NCBI GenBank assembly: GCA_910586295.1
Contig: CAJUGE010000062.1
Span: 1 to 39,636, forward strand
DNA: 39,636 nt
Reading direction: 5' to 3'
From: an uncultured Bacilli bacterium
GTDB taxonomy: Bacteria; Bacillota_I; Bacilli_A; RF39; UBA660
Both the position numbers and the translations under genes were made by a program. The notes beneath the pieces are model-generated. The model had not been told where the DNA came from and searched no databases. It saw nothing but the letters and a program-made list of their open reading frames with translations. Of this stretch, positions 39,342 through 39,636 are shown in pieces. Each line of letters opens with the position of its first letter. The first letter of the stretch is position 1.

Positions 39342-39636
39342 TGTCAAGTTTTTAGACACGATTTTCTTTCAATTTTTAAAATTTAAGCTACTGCTAAGTT
39401 AGTAATGTAATTTTGATGTTTTTGGTTTGGTGTAACATATCCAAGTGTACTATGTATACGTTTATTGTTATACCAACTCTCTATAAACTCGAATATTACC
39501 ATCTTAGCTTCTTCGAACGTTTCATATGTATTGTTATTCACTTCCTCTTTTTTTAATATTGAATTAAAGCTCTCCATACTTGCATTATCATAAGGATATC
39601 CTTTTTTACTATATGAATGCTTTATATTTAATGTTA
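39342..39636 (-). mobile_element. IS3-family element, right-hand part (runs off the window)
   Basis: Begins with TGTCAAGTTTTTAGACACGA (39342-39361), which has the TGTC..GACAC-type end known from IS3/IS150 elements, and contains the transposase end. The other inverted repeat is beyond the window. Confidence 0.75.
39383..39636 (-). CDS. IS3-family transposase OrfB, C-terminal part
   Basis: The C-terminal 84 residues of a DDE integrase-type transposase; the start is outside the window. The sequence SKKGYPYDNASMESFNSILK contains the last catalytic Glu of the DDE triad (in SMESF), followed by ILKKEEV, FIESWYNNKRIHSTLGYVTP and the family's usual short tail. It appears intact where visible, so the element could be active. 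Confidence 0.92.
   Translation of the reverse strand, partial: TLNIKHSYSKKGYPYDNASMESFNSILKKEEVNNNTYETFEEAKMVIFEFIESWYNNKRIHSTLGYVTPNQKHQNYITNLAVA

Overview
The window is about 39.6 kb of very AT-rich DNA with dense, mostly minus-strand genes, strong AGGAGG-type ribosome binding sites, TTGACA/TATAAT-like promoters and ordinary stop usage (TGA ends genes). SigH next to rlmB, SpoVS, an ecfA1-ecfA2-ecfT-truA operon and YvlD next to lgt point to a low-GC Bacillota (Firmicutes). An uncultured gut Bacilli or Clostridia lineage is my inference; no rRNA is present to settle it.

1-2.7 kb: the start of a protein with a SipW/TasA-like leader (cut by the window edge), two small XRE regulators transcribed away from each other, a zinc-ribbon protein and a DUF308 membrane protein. 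1.9-7.0 kb: truA, ecfT and two ECF ATPase genes, directly preceded by an Avd-like / reverse transcriptase / MutS-like cassette with the hallmarks of a diversity-generating retroelement (DGR). No template or variable repeat was recognised. Both ECF ATPases are intact reading frames that have lost essentially every ATP-handling signature. 7.1-11.4 kb: a PP-loop ATPase, then housekeeping genes sigH, rlmB, trxB, lgt and a YvlD-like membrane protein. 11.4-17.5 kb: an unknown protein, then a DUF4143 AAA ATPase inserted behind uvrA. The 3' end of uvrA, its terminator and a 23-bp-period repeat are duplicated on both sides of the ATPase gene. An HhH-GPD DNA glycosylase lies two bases upstream of uvrA.

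17.6-23.1 kb: two unknown proteins, then a plus-strand cassette of a small secreted protein, two membrane proteins and an ABC ATPase that looks like peptide export or immunity. It is followed by an IS remnant with inverted ends, a zinc-ribbon membrane protein and a type IV prepilin-like protein. 23.2-31.3 kb: a tandem pair of AAA/PD-(D/E)XK paralogues with a mosaic identity pattern, spoVS, a broken leucine-rich-repeat gene, a membrane protein with a lysine-rich AT-hook tail, and a frameshifted metallophosphoesterase. 31.3-36.6 kb: a three-gene SPFH/zinc-ribbon module like B. subtilis ydjGHI, a CapA-like lipoprotein with a glycerophosphodiesterase, and a CmpB-family membrane protein. 36.7-39.6 kb: elongator tRNA-Met, then mobile-element debris comprising a truncated serine recombinase, structured non-coding DNA, a possible 2H phosphoesterase and the end of an IS3-family element running off the window.

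The best candidates for something undescribed are the DGR-like cassette beside the catalytically dead ECF module, the ATPase gene bracketed by uvrA-tail plus 23-bp repeats, and the membrane protein with AT-hooks.
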